Part shown: positions 34,631 to 43,710 of the stretch, in pieces
Layout: every line of letters starts with the position of its first letter
Position numbering within the stretch: position 1 is the stretch's first letter
Origin: Vibrio tetraodonis
GTDB lineage: Bacteria; Pseudomonadota; Gammaproteobacteria; Enterobacterales; Vibrionaceae
Length of the DNA: 64,000 nt
Direction of reading: 5' to 3'
Assembly: GCF_003350295.1 (NCBI RefSeq)
Contig: NZ_QLYY01000005.1
Span: 62,001 to 126,000 of the forward strand
Translations under genes and position numbers: made by a program
The notes under the pieces: model-generated
What the model was told of the DNA's origin: nothing
The model's input: the letters and a program-made list of their open reading frames with translations, nothing else
Database searches by the model: none

Positions 34631-37387
34631 ATGGCTTGCATAAGGAAAACATTGCTAGCAACAGCAGTGATGGCATTATTTAGTGCCAGTGGTAACGCGA
34701 AAACACCTATTGATCTAGGTGTTATTAACGAAGAGAAAATTATCGAGATGCTAGAAAGAAAAGGCATTCTTGATGAAAATTCTTCAGTCGAAGAGCAGAA
34801 GCTTGCTCTTAATAATTACTTAAATAAAAAACTCGGTAATAATTTTCAGGGAGATGCTCAATTCGGCAAAAAAGCACTTGCACAAAGAGCGAAGATATTA
34901 AAGTCAATAGAAACCAATAAAGGTCAACATAAAGCACATGTATTTGCTTTTGATCTATCAGATAAACGTACTGATAAAGTTTTAGCTGTTCTGGTCGATT
35001 TTCCGGATCTTCCTTGGAATGAAAACAGACTCACTTCTGAACACACTGATATGCTCTACGATAGCTATCAGCCAGAACACTACCAAAGCTTACTTTTCTC
35101 CGATACTGGTTATACTGGCCCCAATGGAGAAAACCTTATCTCCATGCGCCAATACTATGAAAGTGAATCAGGTAAAAGTTACAGCGTAGCCGGACAGGCT
35201 GCAGGTTGGTATCGAGCATCAAAAGAAGCCGCATTTTATGGCGGAAACTCCCCTTCTACGGACAACGATCTCAATGCTCAAGAGCTAGTTCGTGAAGCTC
35301 TCAATCAACTCGCTCAAGATCCTAGTATTAACCTCGCCGACTATGACATTGAAGATCGGTATGACTATGACCAAGATGGTGACTACCGTGAACCAGATGG
35401 CGTGATAGACCATTTAATGGTTTTCCATTCATCTGTGGGTGAAGAAGCAGGCGGCGGCGTATTAAAAGACGATGCTATTTGGTCACACCGATATAACCTC
35501 GGAAAGTATCATGTCTTGCAAGGTACCAGCAGCACTGTACCAAGCCGCTTTGGCGGTAGTTATGCTGCGTTCGATTATACAATCCAGCCCATTGATGCCG
35601 CCGCTGGTGTCTGTGCTCACGAATACGGCCATGACTTAGGTCTGCCTGATGAATATGATACTCAATATACAGGTAAAGGTGAGCCTGTATCCTACTGGTC
35701 CATTATGTCGTCTGGTAGTTGGGCAGGTAAAATTGGCGGCACTCAGCCTACCGCATTTAGCTCTTGGGCAAAACAATACTTACAAGAGTCAATCGGAGGA
35801 AAGTGGCTCATAAATCAAACCATTTCCGTTGATGATTTAACAGATGAAGGAGAGGAAATCACACTTCATCAAACCATAGACAATGACAAACAAAACATGG
35901 TTCGTATTGATCTTCCGATTAAACGCACCACAGGGCAAAAACCTTACTCTGGTAGCTATGGTTTCCATTCTGGTAAAGGAGATGATCTCAAAAACTCAAT
36001 GTCACGTGAAGTAATTCTACCAGAAGCAACCAATATAAAACTGGTATTTAAAGCATGGTATCAGATTGAGAAAGACTATGATTTTGCAAGGGTTTTGATC
36101 AACGATCAGCAAATTGAAGGAAGTATTACCACATTAGACGATCCTAATACCACTGATCTCGTTCCTGCTATTTCAGGTGAATCTGACGGCTGGGTCGATG
36201 CAGAATTTGATCTTTCAAACTGGTCTGGACAAACCATCACACTCGGTTTTGATTACATTACCGATGGTGGCTTAGCAATGGAAGGGCTACATATCGATAA
36301 CATTGAAATCATCGCCGATGGTGTAGCAACCTTAATCGATGATGGAGAAGCTGAATCTAGTTTTGCACTCAATGATTATCGATTAAATAACGGCTTCAAC
36401 GAGTCACCCCACTACTATTTGCTGCAGTGGCGCAGTCACAATGATGTTGATGAAGGGCTTAATAATATCAAGCGCTTTGGAAGCTTAATGTCTTTTGAGC
36501 CCGGCCTTATCGTCTGGTACGTTGACAATTCAATGACAGATAACTGGGTCGGAAAGCACCCAGGGGAAGGCTGGCTAGGGGTTGTCGATGCAGATCAAAA
36601 TGCAATGATTTGGGAAAATTCGGGCTCTACGGCTCAAACTCGCTATCAATTGCGTGATGCAAGCTTCTCACTTCAAGATCAAGCGTCGATGACTCTTGAA
36701 AATAAAGAAGGAGATATACTGCGTGATGTTAGCCTTCTCGGCAATGCCTACTTTGCTGACAACGAAGATTACTCTAACCCTCAAGCGCCAGATGCTGGTA
36801 GATTACTTGCCGAACACGGTGTTGCAATTGAAGTTATCAACCAAGCAGCTGATAATACCTACGGCGTGATTCGAGTGTCAAAAACGCCAGAGCCCAATCA
36901 GCTTCCCATTGCTGCATTTAGTTTAACGGTCGATGGAATGACAGTCACAGCAAGTAACATGAGTTCAGATCCTGACGGCAGTATTGTCGATTACTTATGG
37001 GACTTTGGTAATGGCGAAACGAGCAAAGAAGCTTCTCCTACTTGGATTTACCTCAATGATGGTCGTTATACAGTGTCTTTAACCGTTACTGATGACCGTG
37101 GCGATCAGCACACAATAACAGAGACGATTTTTGCTGAAGATGACAATATTTTACCAGAGGCAACAGCTAAGTACATACATCTAGGCCGCTTGGTGACTAT
37201 GTGGTCGACAAGTACAGATGCAGACGGACGTATTGTTGATACTGAATGGGTTTTACCAAACGGTGACATCAAACGAGGACGTATGTTCACCGCTCTATTC
37301 CCAAGTTATGGAGAACATCAAGTTCGCTTAACCGTGATGGATGACAAAGGTGACAAAGTCAGCAAATTAATAGACGTCGAACTATAA
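34631..37387 (+). CDS. prtV: PrtV, secreted M6-family (immune inhibitor A-like) metalloprotease
   Basis: The 918-residue precursor equals the length I know for Vibrio cholerae PrtV. Parts in order: signal peptide (1-23), propeptide (about 24-105), M6 catalytic domain with zinc motif HEYGHDLGLPDEYD (His330, Glu331, His334), a region with DGEAESSF and GLIVWYVDNS, and two PKD domains (about 758-835 and 836-918; SSDPDGSIVDYLWDFGNGE is the PKD hallmark). The known protein is an extracellular, Ca-stabilised protease. AAGGA precedes the ATG; a terminator follows the stop. Confidence 0.95.
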   Translation: MACIRKTLLATAVMALFSASGNAKTPIDLGVINEEKIIEMLERKGILDENSSVEEQKLALNNYLNKKLGNNFQGDAQFGKKALAQRAKILKSIETNKGQHKAHVFAFDLSDKRTDKVLAVLVDFPDLPWNENRLTSEHTDMLYDSYQPEHYQSLLFSDTGYTGPNGENLISMRQYYESESGKSYSVAGQAAGWYRASKEAAFYGGNSPSTDNDLNAQELVREALNQLAQDPSINLADYDIEDRYDYDQDGDYREPDGVIDHLMVFHSSVGEEAGGGVLKDDAIWSHRYNLGKYHVLQGTSSTVPSRFGGSYAAFDYTIQPIDAAAGVCAHEYGHDLGLPDEYDTQYTGKGEPVSYWSIMSSGSWAGKIGGTQPTAFSSWAKQYLQESIGGKWLINQTISVDDLTDEGEEITLHQTIDNDKQNMVRIDLPIKRTTGQKPYSGSYGFHSGKGDDLKNSMSREVILPEATNIKLVFKAWYQIEKDYDFARVLINDQQIEGSITTLDDPNTTDLVPAISGESDGWVDAEFDLSNWSGQTITLGFDYITDGGLAMEGLHIDNIEIIADGVATLIDDGEAESSFALNDYRLNNGFNESPHYYLLQWRSHNDVDEGLNNIKRFGSLMSFEPGLIVWYVDNSMTDNWVGKHPGEGWLGVVDADQNAMIWENSGSTAQTRYQLRDASFSLQDQASMTLENKEGDILRDVSLLGNAYFADNEDYSNPQAPDAGRLLAEHGVAIEVINQAADNTYGVIRVSKTPEPNQLPIAAFSLTVDGMTVTASNMSSDPDGSIVDYLWDFGNGETSKEASPTWIYLNDGRYTVSLTVTDDRGDQHTITETIFAEDDNILPEATAKYIHLGRLVTMWSTSTDADGRIVDTEWVLPNGDIKRGRMFTALFPSYGEHQVRLTVMDDKGDKVSKLIDVEL

Positions 37388-37404
37388 CTCAAATTTTATC
37401 TTGT

Positions 37405-37432
37405 AAGCGCAACAGAAGTTGCGCTTTTTTAT
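37405..37432 (+). terminator. Terminator of prtV
   Basis: The nine-base-pair stem AAGCGCAAC/GTTGCGCTT has loop AGAA and is followed by TTTT. Confidence 0.85.
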
Positions 37433-37694
37433 ACCCCAAAACCACCAGTTCGAATGGCAAATATCCCCTAAGTCAACTCCAATCAGCAAAATAAGAAACA
37501 TATCTCATATTAGAAACAAATTAAGAACCAAAATAGAACAAATTTAACACTTAGATAACTAAAGATTCCTGTATAAAGTTTGATCTAAATCGAATATTGA
37601 TTGATTTTTTTCATGAATATTTTGACTGTTTAGTGCATGCCATGCGATCAAAGATGAGCAAACACTCTACAATCAGAATAATAAGTGAAGGATC

Positions 37695-38936
37695 ATGAAT
37701 AAAATTCTACTTTTAGCTGGTTGCATTTTGGCGGCGCCAGCACTCGCAGATGAAACGTCAACAAACCTGAATCTTGGACAGATGGAATACGGCCAAACAA
37801 TTCAGGGTAGACAAACCAGTACCTATGTCAGATGTTGGTACCGACTCTCTCACAATCGAAATGACACGGATACCGATTGGAAGTGGGCAAGAGATGAATA
37901 CGGTCGATATTATGAAATACAGGGGTATTGGCGCTCTTCTATATCGGTTAAGAATATGTTCTATACCAGTACCGCTCAGGCTGATATTGAACAACGCTGC
38001 AAAGAGACATTGGGGGTAACTCATGATGCGGCAGACCTAATGTACTACGCATCAAATAGTCAAGCTTCGTACAATCATAGCATTTGGACCAATGACCCCG
38101 TTGATAATGATAAAATCAATAGAGTCATTACATTTGGCGATAGCCTGTCAGACACTGGCAACTTATATAATGCATCACAATGGGTATTCCCAAATAGAAG
38201 CTCATGGTATTTAGGACATTTTTCAAATGGTTTTGTATGGACCGAATATCTTGCTAAACATAAACACCTCCCATTGTATAACTGGGCAGTCGGAGGGGCT
38301 GCGGGAGTGAACCAATATGGTGTGCTAACTGGTGTATACAAGCAAGTCACATCATATCTTAAATACGTGGATAAAGCGGAAAACTACAAACCAGAAAACA
38401 GCCTAGTAACATTAGAGTTTGGCCTCAACGACTTGATGAATTACGATCGCACTGTCGCTGATGTAAAAGCCGATCTCAGCAGTGCACTGATTCGTTTAAC
38501 CGAGTCTGGAATAACGAACATTCTTTTGTTTACTCTGCCCGATGCGACAAAAGCGCCTCAGTTTAAGTATTCAACCGTCGAGGAAATCAATAAAGTAAGA
38601 GCCAACATTATTGAATTCAACGCTTTTATCAAAGAGCAAGCTGAACTCTATAAAGGCAAAGGGCTTACTATTGTCCTTTATGATGCTCACGAGCGGTTTA
38701 ACCAAATCACATCTAATCCTAGTTCATATGGATTCGAGAATGCGACCGACTCGTGTTTGAATATCAATAGAAACTCAGCATCGGACTATCTGAAAAGTCA
38801 TTCACTAACTAATGAATGTGCTTACCACGGCTCAGATAAATATGTTTTCTGGGGAGTGACTCATCCAACAACAGCCACTCACAAATTCATCGCCGACGAC
38901 ATCATTCAAACCAAGTTAGACCAATTTAACTTCTGA
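37695..38936 (+). CDS. tlh: Secreted GDSL phospholipase/lecithinase (thermolabile haemolysin family)
   Basis: The 413-residue protein has a signal peptide (residues 1-18, cleavage after ALA), an N-terminal domain of about 130 residues specific to vibrio thermolabile haemolysins, and a GDSL hydrolase domain. The nucleophile is Ser150 in FGDSLSDTGN; GGAAG, LEFGLNDLM and the His block WGVTHPTTATH (His390) follow. The residue three before His390 is Gly387 where most GDSL enzymes have Asp. Known relatives hydrolyse phospholipids and lyse cells. GAAGGATC precedes the ATG. Confidence 0.93.
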   Translation: MNKILLLAGCILAAPALADETSTNLNLGQMEYGQTIQGRQTSTYVRCWYRLSHNRNDTDTDWKWARDEYGRYYEIQGYWRSSISVKNMFYTSTAQADIEQRCKETLGVTHDAADLMYYASNSQASYNHSIWTNDPVDNDKINRVITFGDSLSDTGNLYNASQWVFPNRSSWYLGHFSNGFVWTEYLAKHKHLPLYNWAVGGAAGVNQYGVLTGVYKQVTSYLKYVDKAENYKPENSLVTLEFGLNDLMNYDRTVADVKADLSSALIRLTESGITNILLFTLPDATKAPQFKYSTVEEINKVRANIIEFNAFIKEQAELYKGKGLTIVLYDAHERFNQITSNPSSYGFENATDSCLNINRNSASDYLKSHSLTNECAYHGSDKYVFWGVTHPTTATHKFIADDIIQTKLDQFNF

Positions 38937-38949
38937 ACACTGCTTGCAT

Positions 38950-38986
38950 AGAGAGATGAATTTACCATTGACTTCATCTCTCTTAA
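38950..38986 (+). terminator. Terminator-like hairpin after tlh
   Basis: The 11-base-pair stem AGAGAGATGAA/TTCATCTCTCT has a 12-base loop, and TAA follows. The T-run is weak. Confidence 0.5.
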
Positions 38987-39064
38987 TGCCTAGTTAAGCT
39001 GTAACTAGACTCAAACAGGCCTCGTTTCCTAGACGTTAAAGTAATCACTCATAACACTATCAAC

Positions 39065-39289
39065 TCAAACAGGTTGGGTAACATCCTCTTTATTGACAAG
39101 GAATTGCTTAAACACTGGTTTAATATCGACGACCAGTGACCCATTTATTACATCCAGCCCTTTGACTCTCAAAGTATTGCCTGAAACGTTAACAATTGAA
39201 CAATCCGTGACACCGATTTTGTTGATACGGTTTTTCCCTCTTTGAGATAAGATTCCTACAGGATCAATGTTAGAATATGCACTACCCAA
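39065..39289 (-). pseudogene. C-terminal fragment of a TrmO/TsaA-like (UPF0066) gene
   Basis: The 74-codon frame has no ATG and starts at best with TTG five bases after the racemase stop. Its sequence VSGNTLRVKGLDVINGSLVVDIKP is the C-terminal signature of the UPF0066/TrmO tRNA-methyltransferase fold. NRINKIGVT stands where the family has NRPNPIG. Members are about 150-230 residues, so the N-terminal half with the SAM site is missing. The loss of the conserved Pro residues supports decay. It could still be translated from the racemase mRNA. Confidence 0.6.
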
Positions 39290-39294
39290 ACTGC

Positions 39295-39993
39295 TTAATT
39301 CTTTTGTAAAGCTTCTTTTACCGCTGCTTGAGCATGTATTGCCGTTGTATCAAACACCGGAATATCGGTATCAGTATTATTGATGAGTAAACCAATCTCG
39401 GTACATCCCAAAATGACGCCTTGAGCACCCTCCGCTGTTAGATCTTCAATAATTGTTTTAAAGTCTTGCTTTGAGCGAGCACTTATCTTTCCAACACAAA
39501 GCTCATCATAAATCACATCATGGACAAGCCTACGTTGGACTCCATTGGGAACGATGACTTCTATACCAAACTCGCTATTAAGACGTTGTTTATAAAAATC
39601 TTGTTCCATGGTAAATGCCGTTCCGATCAAACCTACTTTTGTAATTCCCTTATCAACAAGACATTGACCCGTTGGGTCAGCAATATGAAGCATCGGGATG
39701 GTAACGCTTTCCCCAATCTCATGGAAAACCTTATGCATTGTATTTGTCGCAACAATTATAAAATCGGCACCAGCCTTTTCTAATGACTGAGCGGCTTGAC
39801 TCAAGATTAAAGCAGCTTCGCCCCACTCTTCACTTTTTTGTAAACATTCAATTTCCGCAAAGTCCACACTATAAACAATCATTTTGGCTGAGTGTAGACC
39901 TCCTTTTTCATCATTAACTGCCTGATTTATTAATTTGTAGTAGCTTGCCGTTGACTCCCAGCTCATACCACCAATCACACCAATTGTTTTCAT
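39295..39993 (-). CDS. ygeA: Aspartate/glutamate racemase family protein (YgeA-like)
   Basis: The 232-residue PLP-independent amino-acid racemase matches E. coli YgeA closely (MKTIGVIGGMSWESTASYYKLIN at the start). The catalytic pair is Thr in ATNTMHK (about residue 82) and Cys in GCTEIG (about 196). The Thr/Cys pair in place of Cys/Cys is that of the YgeA-type L-Asp/Glu-specific racemases. It is monocistronic apart from the TrmO-like fragment directly downstream. Confidence 0.92.
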   Translation of the reverse strand: MKTIGVIGGMSWESTASYYKLINQAVNDEKGGLHSAKMIVYSVDFAEIECLQKSEEWGEAALILSQAAQSLEKAGADFIIVATNTMHKVFHEIGESVTIPMLHIADPTGQCLVDKGITKVGLIGTAFTMEQDFYKQRLNSEFGIEVIVPNGVQRRLVHDVIYDELCVGKISARSKQDFKTIIEDLTAEGAQGVILGCTEIGLLINNTDTDIPVFDTTAIHAQAAVKEALQKN

Positions 39994-40182
39994 TTCGATT
40001 CCTTTCTCTAGGTATAAATCACATCATAATCAGATGTTTAGTAAAAATACAATCGATATTATTAAACAAAGATAGGCTTTCGATAGTAAGAATTAGCCTA
40101 TGTGTTAGATGAAATGATTTTTGAAAATAAATAGTGGTATTTATGTGATGGATTGAGTTGTAGTAGTAAGTTTTAGGCAAAT

Positions 40183-40212
40183 AAAAAAGCCCTGAGTTAT
40201 CTTCTCAGGGCT
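40183..40212 (-). terminator. Terminator of the pha operon
   Basis: Read on the minus strand, the nine-base-pair stem AGCCCTGAG/CTCAGGGCT is followed by TTTTTATT. It lies 19 bases past the phaC stop. Confidence 0.85.
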
Positions 40213-40230
40213 AAATATAATAAGGTCATG

Positions 40231-42012
40231 CTAGCTGGTCGCTTCTTTGACTGGAAGTACTTGTTTAACGTAGTCTCCAGGCGCTGTACCTATAGCAGGG
40301 AACTGTTCACTACCAACATCAAACGGTTTACGCTGTTCTTCGGAGCTAAAATTTAAGAGCCATTGATGCCAATGTGTCCACCAAGAACCCTCCGTATGGT
40401 TTGCATTCGCTAGCCATTCATCTGCATTCTCATCTAAGCTCTCATTAGTCCAAAAGCCATATTTGTTTTTATCGGGATGGTTGATGATACCGGCAATATG
40501 CCCAGATTCACCTAAAACAAAGGTCTTATTCCCGCCCACATTAAGCGCACCACGATAAGTACCTTGCCACAAAGCAATATGATCTTCTTTTGTAGACACG
40601 AAGTAGCTCGGTATTTTAATCTTATTAAGATCTATCCACACTCCGCCTACTTTTACGCCTTTTTGCTTCACCAATTTATTGTTAAGGTACAACTCACGCA
40701 GCATAAAATTGTGACATGAAGCGCTCACATTTGTACTGTCACTATTCCAGTAGAGTAAATCAAAGTCGACCGGACTTTGTCCCTTGAGATAGTTGTCTAC
40801 ATAATAGTTCCAGTAAAGACTATTCTCTCTGAGCAAGCTAAAAGTTACGCTTAATGAGCGTCCATCCATATAACCTTTTGCATTGTTCTGCGCTTCAATA
40901 GCACTAATGATGGTGTCATTAATGTAAGCCCCAACTTCTCCTGGTTGAGAGAAATCAAGTAACGTGGTGAAAAAGGTCGCGCTCTTAATTCGTTTTTTCA
41001 TTCTCTTGGCTGCATAATAGGCAATGGTACTTGCGAGTACCGTCCCACCGATACAGTATCCAGCCGCGTTTATTTGCTCTTGACCCGTAATATCTTCAAT
41101 CGCCGATACCGCTTTAGCAACGCCTTCTGTAACATAATCACCAAATTCAACTTCGCGTTGCTTCTCACCTGGATTGCGCCAAGACATCATGAATACTGAG
41201 TGCCCTTGTTCAAGTAGCCAGCGAACGAGTGAGTTCTTCTCACGCAAGTCAAGAATGTAGTATTTATTGATAAAAGGAGGCACAAACAGCAAAGGTGTAG
41301 AGTGAACATTTTCAGTCAATGGTCGATATTGAATAAGCTCAAATAACTCATTACGATAAACGATATCACCAGCTGTGTTCGCAACATCATCACCAAGTCT
41401 AAATGAGTTGTTGTTCGTCATTCTGATCTTTAGGATGTCAGCACTTGATTCTACATCTTCTTTCAATTGCTCAAGTCCTGACAACAAGTTTTGACCATTT
41501 TGCTCTAGTGTCAGTTTAAGCAATTCTGGGTTCGTTGCTATAAAGTTACTCGGCGAAACCGCATTGATAGCTTGGCGGGAGAAAAAGCTGATACGCTCTT
41601 TGGCTTTCTCATCTAGACCTTCGATGCTATCTATTGTCTTCAAATAAGTCTGGCTAAACAGCAAATAGGATTGCTTAATAAAGTTATAGAAAACATCATT
41701 TTTCCATTCTTCATCAGAGAATCTTTTATCGCCTTTTTCTGCCTCAACAACGGTTTCTCCATTTTGTGCTAACGCAACGTTTTGCCATATTTGTAATTGT
41801 TGTTGCCACCATTCAGCTTGGATCTGTAGTAACACTGCTGGTTGATTGGCCGCGCTTTCAAAAAGTTTAGAGGTATCTTCAAAGTTAACTTCTTGCATTG
41901 CTTTGTTGAGAGGGGAGTTAACGGCTGCCCTGCTTAGTTCCAGATCTTCCCACCATTTTTGATTGGTTTCTTGAAGCTTCACAAGGTAGTCCGAGAAGAA
42001 GTGTTGATACAT
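40231..42012 (-). CDS. phaC: Class I polyhydroxyalkanoate synthase PhaC
   Basis: It polymerises (R)-3-hydroxybutyryl-CoA into PHB on granule surfaces. The 593-residue chain has the N-terminal domain of class I synthases (to about 200) and an alpha/beta-hydrolase catalytic domain. The lipase-like box GYCIGG carries nucleophile Cys320, with the Asp in STKEDHIALW and the His in GESGHIAGIINHP. VPPFINKYYILDL is also diagnostic. AGGAG lies before the ATG. Last gene of phaB-phaA-phasin-phaC, ended by a terminator. Confidence 0.97.
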   Translation of the reverse strand: MYQHFFSDYLVKLQETNQKWWEDLELSRAAVNSPLNKAMQEVNFEDTSKLFESAANQPAVLLQIQAEWWQQQLQIWQNVALAQNGETVVEAEKGDKRFSDEEWKNDVFYNFIKQSYLLFSQTYLKTIDSIEGLDEKAKERISFFSRQAINAVSPSNFIATNPELLKLTLEQNGQNLLSGLEQLKEDVESSADILKIRMTNNNSFRLGDDVANTAGDIVYRNELFELIQYRPLTENVHSTPLLFVPPFINKYYILDLREKNSLVRWLLEQGHSVFMMSWRNPGEKQREVEFGDYVTEGVAKAVSAIEDITGQEQINAAGYCIGGTVLASTIAYYAAKRMKKRIKSATFFTTLLDFSQPGEVGAYINDTIISAIEAQNNAKGYMDGRSLSVTFSLLRENSLYWNYYVDNYLKGQSPVDFDLLYWNSDSTNVSASCHNFMLRELYLNNKLVKQKGVKVGGVWIDLNKIKIPSYFVSTKEDHIALWQGTYRGALNVGGNKTFVLGESGHIAGIINHPDKNKYGFWTNESLDENADEWLANANHTEGSWWTHWHQWLLNFSSEEQRKPFDVGSEQFPAIGTAPGDYVKQVLPVKEATS

Positions 42013-42069
42013 GTTGCTACTCCTATGATCGGAAAAAGTGCCGCGAGTCAGGCGGCACCATAGTCAATA

Positions 42070-42103
42070 TTATGCTGGAGTCAGTGTTATGCTGGAGTCA
42101 CTG
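42070..42103 (-). repeat. 17-base tandem duplication over the phasin stop codon
   Basis: Two adjacent 17-base units (42070-42086 and 42087-42103, 16 of 17 identical) each carry the last Thr-Pro-Ala codons and the stop. The second copy lies beyond the active stop and so is silent. Confidence 0.7.
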
Positions 42104-42434
42104 TCTTGAGGTTTTCCGTTGTCAAATGGTCAACATCATCTTTGAATTCTTTCGCAATGGATTGTAGCTTGTTGCTATCATCCATCATTTGCTGAGACAG
42201 CTTAGAAAGAACCGATAATTGTTGGCTGTTGAAGGCTGTAAGTGAAGTCACATCTTTAATTTCACTGGCCGCTTTCATTTGGGTTAGGCCCATTTCACTG
42301 TAGGTACGAATTGCGTTTAATTGAAGTTCAGTTAACACTTCAACATTTTTAGTCACAAGCTTATTAAACTTTAGGTATGGTTCTAAGCTTTTCTCTGTTT
42401 GGTCTGTGAAAGATTTGAAAAAATCGGTATACAT
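42087..42434 (-). CDS. phaP: Phasin family PHB-granule protein
   Basis: The 115-residue, almost wholly helical protein has the phasin_2 pattern (LKFNKLVTKNVEVLTELQLNAIRTYSEMGLTQMKAA). Phasins coat PHB granules and control their size. AGGAG precedes the ATG. It lies 55 bases after phaA and 75 bases before phaC in the same transcript. A short tandem duplication covers its stop codon. Confidence 0.92.
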   Translation of the reverse strand: MYTDFFKSFTDQTEKSLEPYLKFNKLVTKNVEVLTELQLNAIRTYSEMGLTQMKAASEIKDVTSLTAFNSQQLSVLSKLSQQMMDDSNKLQSIAKEFKDDVDHLTTENLKTVTPA

Positions 42435-42489
42435 AATAATGCTCCTAGGTTAATTCCATTATTTTCGGCTTATTTTCACTACGTTGAAT

Positions 42490-43698
42490 TTAAGCAATTG
42501 ACTTGATGACTACTGCCGTTCCCATACCACCACCAACACACAAGGAAGCGACACCATAGCTTCCAGTTCGTCTGTTAAGTTCATGAACTAGAGAAACGAG
42601 AATTCGGTTGCCTGACGCGCCAAGTGGATGGCCAAGTGCTATCGCACCACCATTTACGTTCGCTTTTTCTAATATGGAGCCAACGGGAACATTGTGGACA
42701 TCAGCAAGTTGGTGTATTACTCCAAGAGCCTGAGCGGCAAAAGCTTCATTGAGCTCATAGAGATCAACTTCGTTTGCTAAAATATCGGCTTTACTTAAAG
42801 CCTGTGTCACAGCTTCTACAGGCCCTAGCCCCATTACTTCAGGTTCTAAGCCCGACTGTGCATAGCTGATAATTTCCGCTATCGGCTCAAGGCCATATTC
42901 TTCGACCGCTCTTTGGCTAGCAACCACAATCGCACTTGCACCATCATTAATACCCGATGCGTTGCCGGCCGTAACTGTGCCATCTTTTTCAAAAGCAGGG
43001 CGAAGTTTTGATAGACCATCGATAGAAGCATCTTCTTTAGGATATTCATCTGTGATGAAATTGATGGTTTGTTTGCGTTGCTTAACTTCAACTGGAGTTA
43101 TTTCATTTTCAAAGCGGCCCGCTTCAATGGCAGCAGCGGCTTTCATTTGACTTGAAAGAGCATACTCGTCCTGCTGCTCTCTGGTGATGTCTAACTTTCT
43201 TGCAATATTTTCCGCCGTTGTGCCCATGTGATATTGATTAAATACATCGGTCAAACCGTCACTGATTAGCAAATCCATCACACTCATATGGCCCATTTTA
43301 TGGCCATCACGAACTTGACTAGGGACAACAAATGGAATTTGCGACATAACTTCAACACCTGCAGCCACAACAACTGAAGCATCACTGCTACGGATATGGC
43401 TCACTGCATCCATCACAGTTTTCATACCACTTCCACAAACCATATTCACAGTGTAGGCTGGCACATTCACTGGAATGCCAGCGTGAACAGCCGCCTGACG
43501 GCCAACCCCCATACCTTGACCAGCACCAACCACATTGCCAACGATAACTTCATCAACAAGATTGGGCTTTATATTCCCAGACTCCAGAGCCGCTTTGATT
43601 GCTATAGCTCCTAAATCCCCTGCTGATATATCTTTGAGAGTGCCTCCAAAGCTACCAATGGGTGTACGCTTTGCTGCAACAATATACACTTTTTCCAT
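42490..43698 (-). CDS. phaA: Acetyl-CoA acetyltransferase (beta-ketothiolase) PhaA
   Basis: It condenses two acetyl-CoA into acetoacetyl-CoA, the entry to PHB. The 402-residue thiolase has the acyl-accepting Cys in NMVCGSGMK (about residue 88), the catalytic His in NGGAIALGHPLGASG (about 357), and the second Cys in LCVGGGMGTA (about 387). Within the pha operon it acts in the synthetic direction. Twelve bases separate it from phaB upstream. Confidence 0.96.
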   Translation of the reverse strand: MEKVYIVAAKRTPIGSFGGTLKDISAGDLGAIAIKAALESGNIKPNLVDEVIVGNVVGAGQGMGVGRQAAVHAGIPVNVPAYTVNMVCGSGMKTVMDAVSHIRSSDASVVVAAGVEVMSQIPFVVPSQVRDGHKMGHMSVMDLLISDGLTDVFNQYHMGTTAENIARKLDITREQQDEYALSSQMKAAAAIEAGRFENEITPVEVKQRKQTINFITDEYPKEDASIDGLSKLRPAFEKDGTVTAGNASGINDGASAIVVASQRAVEEYGLEPIAEIISYAQSGLEPEVMGLGPVEAVTQALSKADILANEVDLYELNEAFAAQALGVIHQLADVHNVPVGSILEKANVNGGAIALGHPLGASGNRILVSLVHELNRRTGSYGVASLCVGGGMGTAVVIKSIA

Positions 43699-43710
43699 AA
43701 CAACCCCAGA

